Shown: positions 17,833 through 21,007 of the stretch, piece by piece
Layout: every line of letters starts with the position of its first letter
Numbering within the stretch: the first letter of the stretch is position 1
Assembly (NCBI GenBank): GCA_002441465.1
Contig: DJWE01000021.1
Span: forward strand, 13,105-34,111
From: Propionibacteriaceae bacterium UBA6238
GTDB lineage: Bacteria; Actinomycetota; Actinomycetes; Propionibacteriales; Propionibacteriaceae
Reading direction: 5' to 3'
DNA length: 21,007 nt
Translations under genes and position numbers: made by a program
The notes under the pieces: model-generated
What the model saw: the letters and a program-made list of their open reading frames with translations, nothing else
The model's database searches: none
What the model was told of the DNA's origin: nothing

Positions 17833-19043
17833 GATTCCTCCTCGCTGATCGGGAGCGGGCCGTAGACGTAGGTCGCCAGGAACCCGCCGACGAACGTATC
17901 ACCGAGCCCGATCGTGGTCGGCACGGCGACATCGAGCAGGCGTCCGGGAACACAGTGGACGTCCGCGCCCAGGCGCTCCCCGATCCGCTCGGTGAACGCG
18001 GCGCCGCGCGGCTGAACGGGCAGCAGCCGCGTCGCGACCAGGTCGGCAGGAGTGAAATCGTCGCCGTGGCAGTAGCGCGTGCTGGCCAGGTCGATCCCGC
18101 CGGCCAGCGCCACCCCCAGCTCGCCCGCACGCTCGCCGTAGGCCAGCGACCAGTACTTCGAGTGCACGACCACGGTGGACGCGATCGCCTGCGGCGCGAA
18201 CTCGGCCAGGGCGGAGACGACGTCGTCCACGTCGAGCAGGTCGACCCGTCGGCCCAGGTAGGACTGCCACTCGTCCTCGTTGAGGCTGTGCACGTCCACG
18301 CGTCCGCGGAACTCCCGGCCCACGATCTCGCGCATCGCGGCGTCGTGGAACCCCGCGTCCTCGTAGAACACCAGCGCGGTGGACGGCAGCCGGGTCATCG
18401 CCTCCTGCAGGAACGCCAGCCGTTCGCGCAGCAGCGCCGGGTCGCGCATCACGTTGAACCCGGCCGGAAGGAACGCCCGCGCGCCCTCCAGCGCGTCCGG
18501 CAGCTCAGGGCTGAGCACCAGGTCGCGGTTCGGCGGATCGTTGACGTAGATGATCCGGTTCGGATGGACGGCGCGGATCTCCTCTCCGCCCACTCGCACC
18601 ACCGCCCCGTCCGGGAACTGCACGATCAGATGCGGGTCGAGGCTGTCCCCGGTCGCGCTGCTGAGGTAGTCGATGCCCGGCGACAACAGCCGGCGGACAT
18701 TGTCGTCGGTGCTGACCAGGTGCACCAGGCTCGGCACCCCCAGCCGGATGATCGCCAGCGCCGCGCGCACACAGGTGCCACCCAAGCTGATCTTGTTCTG
18801 GAAGCGGGACGCGAAGGCGATCCCGGTGTCGGAGGAGACGAGGAACCGTTCCCCTCCGACACCGTCCCGGACGAAGGCGAGGATGGAGCACAGCAGGGAG
18901 CGTTCGTCCACCACCGGGACGTCGGCGTCCAGCTCAGCGACGCCGATGCGGTACTCGGCGGCCAACTCCTCGAGCACCCGGGCGTCCCAGGCGATCTCGA
19001 AGTCGACGCAGCCGCCCAGCCCCAGGACCAGGTCGTGGCTCAT
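17826..19043 (-). CDS. ADP-dependent phosphofructokinase/glucokinase-family sugar kinase
   Basis: The 405-aa protein belongs to the ADP-dependent kinase family best known from archaea, related to the ribokinase fold. Visible hallmarks are LGLGGCVDFEI at the N-terminus, SLNEDEWQ (NxxE metal motif at ~255-258), VVHSKYW (~293-298), and TTIGLGDTFVGGFLA (~376-390) with the catalytic Asp in GLGD. Family members phosphorylate glucose or fructose-6-phosphate using ADP; other ketose phosphates are possible. ATG at 19043 follows a purine-rich stretch; the frame extends 35 codons upstream, but that overlaps the aldolase end and is Arg-rich. Between an aldolase and a mutarotase gene, it probably makes the bisphosphate or monophosphate that feeds the aldolase. 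Confidence 0.85.
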   Translation of the reverse strand: MSHDLVLGLGGCVDFEIAWDARVLEELAAEYRIGVAELDADVPVVDERSLLCSILAFVRDGVGGERFLVSSDTGIAFASRFQNKISLGGTCVRAALAIIRLGVPSLVHLVSTDDNVRRLLSPGIDYLSSATGDSLDPHLIVQFPDGAVVRVGGEEIRAVHPNRIIYVNDPPNRDLVLSPELPDALEGARAFLPAGFNVMRDPALLRERLAFLQEAMTRLPSTALVFYEDAGFHDAAMREIVGREFRGRVDVHSLNEDEWQSYLGRRVDLLDVDDVVSALAEFAPQAIASTVVVHSKYWSLAYGERAGELGVALAGGIDLASTRYCHGDDFTPADLVATRLLPVQPRGAAFTERIGERLGADVHCVPGRLLDVAVPTTIGLGDTFVGGFLATYVYGPLPISEEESC

Positions 19044-19066
19044 CGCTCTCGCTCTCTTCCCCCAAC

Positions 19067-19933
19067 TCAGTGATACAGGGACGCCTTGCCTGCCGTGCCG
19101 AACAGCTCGATCTTCTGCGCGGCCACGACGTTCATCGCCTTCACGCATTCCGGCTGGATCATCAGCGGCTCACGAAGCTTCGGGTCGTCGCCGAGCACCT
19201 CCCGCATCTTCGAGTGGTAGGCCACCTTGATGTCGGAGGAGATGTTGACCTTGTTGATGCCGGTCCGAGCCGCGATCGAGATCTCGTCGTCCGGGTTGTT
19301 CGAACCACCGTGCAGCACCAGCGGGATCGGCAGGGCCGCCTTGATCTCCTTCAGCAGCTCGAGCTTGAGCTCCGGCTTCATGCCCGCAGGGTAGAGGCCG
19401 TGGAAGGTGCCGATGGCGATCGCAAGGCTGTCCACACCGGTCTGCTCGACGAACTTCACCGCGTCCTCAGGCGTGGTGTAGATCACCTCGGTCGCGCCGG
19501 ATTCGCCATAGGAGTCGTTCGCGCCGATCGTGCCCAGCTCGCCCTCGACCGACAAGCCGACCGCGTGCGCGGTCTCGACGACCTTCCTGGTGAGCGCGAC
19601 GTTCTCCTCGAACGGCTTCACCGAGGCATCGATCATCACCGAGGTGTAGCCGTTCTGGATCGAGGTCAGCACCTGCTCGTAGGTGCCGCCGTGGTCGAGG
19701 TGGATCGCCATCGGCACCGAGGAGCGGTGAGCCCGCGCGACGATCGCCTTGAGCAGATCCGGGCCGATGTGGTTGTACTCGTCCGGGTGGATGGCGACGA
19801 TCCACGGCGCCTGCAGCTCCTCGCAGAGGTCCGAGATCCCCCCGAACATGGCGTAGTCGCTGATGTTGAACGCCGGAACGGCGAAGCCCGCCTCGTTGGC
19901 GACCTTCAGAACGCCGTCTCCGCTGGTAAGCAT
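19067..19933 (-). CDS. Class II (zinc) ketose-bisphosphate aldolase
   Basis: The 288-aa protein is a class II aldolase of the fructose-/tagatose-1,6-bisphosphate family. It has AIHLDHG (~76-82) with the catalytic Asp80 and zinc-binding His81, VEGELGTIG (~129-137), GTFHGLYP (~175-182) with a zinc His, LHGGSN (~207-212) with another, and NISSDI (~230-235) for phosphate binding. It cleaves a ketose bisphosphate or monophosphate to dihydroxyacetone phosphate and an aldehyde. The LYPAGMKPEL loop differs from typical FbaA, so the substrate may not be fructose bisphosphate; GatY/KbaY-like tagatose specificity is an alternative. ATG at 19933 has AAGGAG seven bases upstream. The kinase gene follows after 23 bases. 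Confidence 0.9.
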   Translation of the reverse strand: MLTSGDGVLKVANEAGFAVPAFNISDYAMFGGISDLCEELQAPWIVAIHPDEYNHIGPDLLKAIVARAHRSSVPMAIHLDHGGTYEQVLTSIQNGYTSVMIDASVKPFEENVALTRKVVETAHAVGLSVEGELGTIGANDSYGESGATEVIYTTPEDAVKFVEQTGVDSLAIAIGTFHGLYPAGMKPELKLELLKEIKAALPIPLVLHGGSNNPDDEISIAARTGINKVNISSDIKVAYHSKMREVLGDDPKLREPLMIQPECVKAMNVVAAQKIELFGTAGKASLYH

Positions 19934-19975
19934 GTGATTTCTCCTTGATGTGGGTTTTCCATGGGTAGGTCTTGG

Positions 19976-20815
19976 TCAGTTCTTCACCGCACCGGCGGTC
20001 ATTCCGCCGATGAAGTAGCGCTGGAAGAACAGGAACAGCAGCAGGATCGGGATGCAGCCGAGGATCGACATCGACATCATCTGGTTCCACTCGTACGAGT
20101 GCTGGCCCATCAGCAGCTGGATGCCGATCGGTACCGTGCGCATGTCGGGGGTCTTGGTCAACGTCAGGGCGAACAGGTACTCGTTCCAGGCGATCATGAA
20201 GGTGTAGATGCCCACCGAGACCAGGCCGGGCACCGAGATCGGCACCAGGATCCGCCACAGCGCCGTCCAGGACGAGCCGCCGTCCACCTTCACCGCCTCG
20301 TCCAGCTCCCGGGGAAGGGTGTTGAAGTAGCCGGTCATCATGATGATCGCGTAGGGCAGGGTGAACACCATGTAGGTGAGGATCAGGCCCGGGTAGCTGT
20401 TGTACAGACCGAGGAACATGATCAGGCCGAAGTAAGGGATCAGCAGCGTGATCGGCGGCACCGCCTGGACGCTGACGATGATCATGTTGAGCACTCGCTT
20501 GAACGGGAACTCGTACCGACTCAGGGAGTACGCCGCAAGCACCGCCACCAGCAAGGTGAGCACGGTCACTGACAGCGACACGAAGTAGCTGTTGAGGAAG
20601 AACCGCACCTTGACCGGGTCGGTGAAGATCGCGGTGTAGGCCTCAAGGGTCGGGTTGGCCGGGATCAGCTGCGGCGGGGAGGCGAAGATATCGGTGTTCT
20701 GCTTGAACGAACTCGACAACATCCACAGCACCGGCAGGGCTGCATAAAGGCCACCGATGACCAGTCCGATCAGTATCGCGATCCGGGCGAATAGGCGACG
20801 TCGTGCACGTGACAT
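19976..20815 (-). CDS. Carbohydrate ABC transporter permease, MalG type
   Basis: The 279-aa protein is an inner-membrane subunit of a CUT1-type sugar importer. It has an N-terminal span (~12-33), a periplasmic loop, then five more spans, and between spans 4 and 5 the EAA loop ELDEAVKVDGGSSWTALWRI (~168-187), which docks to the ATPase. The end GGMTAGAVKN is typical of MalG-family proteins. ATG at 20815 lies one base after the TGA of the MalF-type gene, so the pair is coupled. The ATPase is not in the window; such systems often use a shared MsiK-like ATPase encoded elsewhere. The linked aldolase, kinase and mutarotase suggest the imported sugar is catabolised by this operon. Confidence 0.93.
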   Translation of the reverse strand: MSRARRRLFARIAILIGLVIGGLYAALPVLWMLSSSFKQNTDIFASPPQLIPANPTLEAYTAIFTDPVKVRFFLNSYFVSLSVTVLTLLVAVLAAYSLSRYEFPFKRVLNMIIVSVQAVPPITLLIPYFGLIMFLGLYNSYPGLILTYMVFTLPYAIIMMTGYFNTLPRELDEAVKVDGGSSWTALWRILVPISVPGLVSVGIYTFMIAWNEYLFALTLTKTPDMRTVPIGIQLLMGQHSYEWNQMMSMSILGCIPILLLFLFFQRYFIGGMTAGAVKN

Positions 20816-20816
20816 G

Positions 20817-21007
20817 TCAGTCCCTCGCCTTCTGCGCTCGCACGTAGAAGAAGGCCAGGATCATCGAGATCACCAGGACGATCACCGCAGCGGCCGAAGC
20901 GGTGCCGAACTGGTACTTGCTGAAGGCCAGCTTGTAGGTGAAGGTGCTCAGCATCTCGGTCGAGCCCAGCGGGCCACCACCAGTGGTCATCCAGATCAGC
21001 GCGAACT
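20817..21007 (-). CDS. Carbohydrate ABC transporter permease, MalF/UgpA type, C-terminal end
   Basis: Only the last 62 or so codons are present; the rest lies beyond the right edge. The visible part reads FALIWMTTGGGPLGSTEMLS, then TFTYKLAFSKYQFGTASAAA, then a final membrane span and VRAQKARD before TGA at 20819-20817. The T-x-G-G-P-x-x-S-T block and the F-x-x-x-x-x-G-x-A-S-A-x-A block are characteristic of MalF-type permeases. It is one base upstream of the MalG-type gene and forms the transmembrane heterodimer with it. Confidence 0.9.
   Translation of the reverse strand, partial: FALIWMTTGGGPLGSTEMLSTFTYKLAFSKYQFGTASAAAVIVLVISMILAFFYVRAQKARD

Noticed and set aside
1..21007. CRISPR arrays, tRNA or rRNA genes, intact insertion sequences or integrases
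   Set aside because: None was recognised by eye: no regularly spaced repeats, no cloverleaf-like sequence, and no transposase or recombinase motifs in the conceptual translations.

Overview
The window is GC-rich DNA with long overlapping operons, many GTG starts, and BTAD, Tad and MalFG-type families. This points to an Actinomycetota (actinomycete) chromosome; I cannot name the genus. Almost every gene is on the minus strand.

Region 1 (1-2053): the start of a class I (Fe-S) fumarase runs off the left edge. Divergent from it is a glycerophosphodiester phosphodiesterase-like gene with a perfect hairpin plus T-run directly before its ribosome binding site. Region 2 (1658-4346): a secreted four-cysteine protein is followed by small membrane proteins. 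A second, related membrane gene is preceded by a frameshifted remnant of the tail of a second copy of the secreted protein. This looks like a duplicated secreted-effector/membrane-partner module that is not a named system I recognise. A 51-aa exported peptide ORF and several palindromes lie upstream.

Region 3 (4347-11484): a compact Tad (type IVc pilus/secretion) operon, read right to left: tadA, tadB, tadC, a 58-aa pilin-like protein, two TadE-like pseudopilins, and a 951-aa membrane protein with two LysM domains and a C-terminal winged-helix/BTAD region. Nearly all junctions overlap by 1-4 bases. No TadZ/CpaE gene precedes tadA.

Region 4 (about 11350-17290): an accessory segment bracketed by two copies, in the same orientation, of a two-part repeat (31 bp + 40 bp). 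It holds a truncated trypsin-like protease, a probable peptide/ABC system (two overlapping tiny ORFs of 22 and 39 codons, two FtsX-like half permeases, one MacB/LolD-type ATPase), a frameshifted TPR remnant, a possible 30-aa ORF followed by a strong terminator-like hairpin, about 600 bp of decayed sequence, and a lipoprotein. Its base composition looks less GC-rich than the Tad genes.

Region 5 (17407-21007): a carbohydrate uptake and catabolism operon, read right to left: MalF-type permease (partial), MalG-type permease, class II aldolase, ADP-dependent phosphofructokinase/glucokinase-family kinase, and a RbsD/FucU mutarotase. The likely logic is import, anomer conversion, phosphorylation and aldol cleavage of a sugar whose identity the sequence does not reveal.

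The strongest candidates for something undescribed are the peptide/ABC cassette at 12141-15088 and the secreted-protein/membrane-partner array at 1658-3754.
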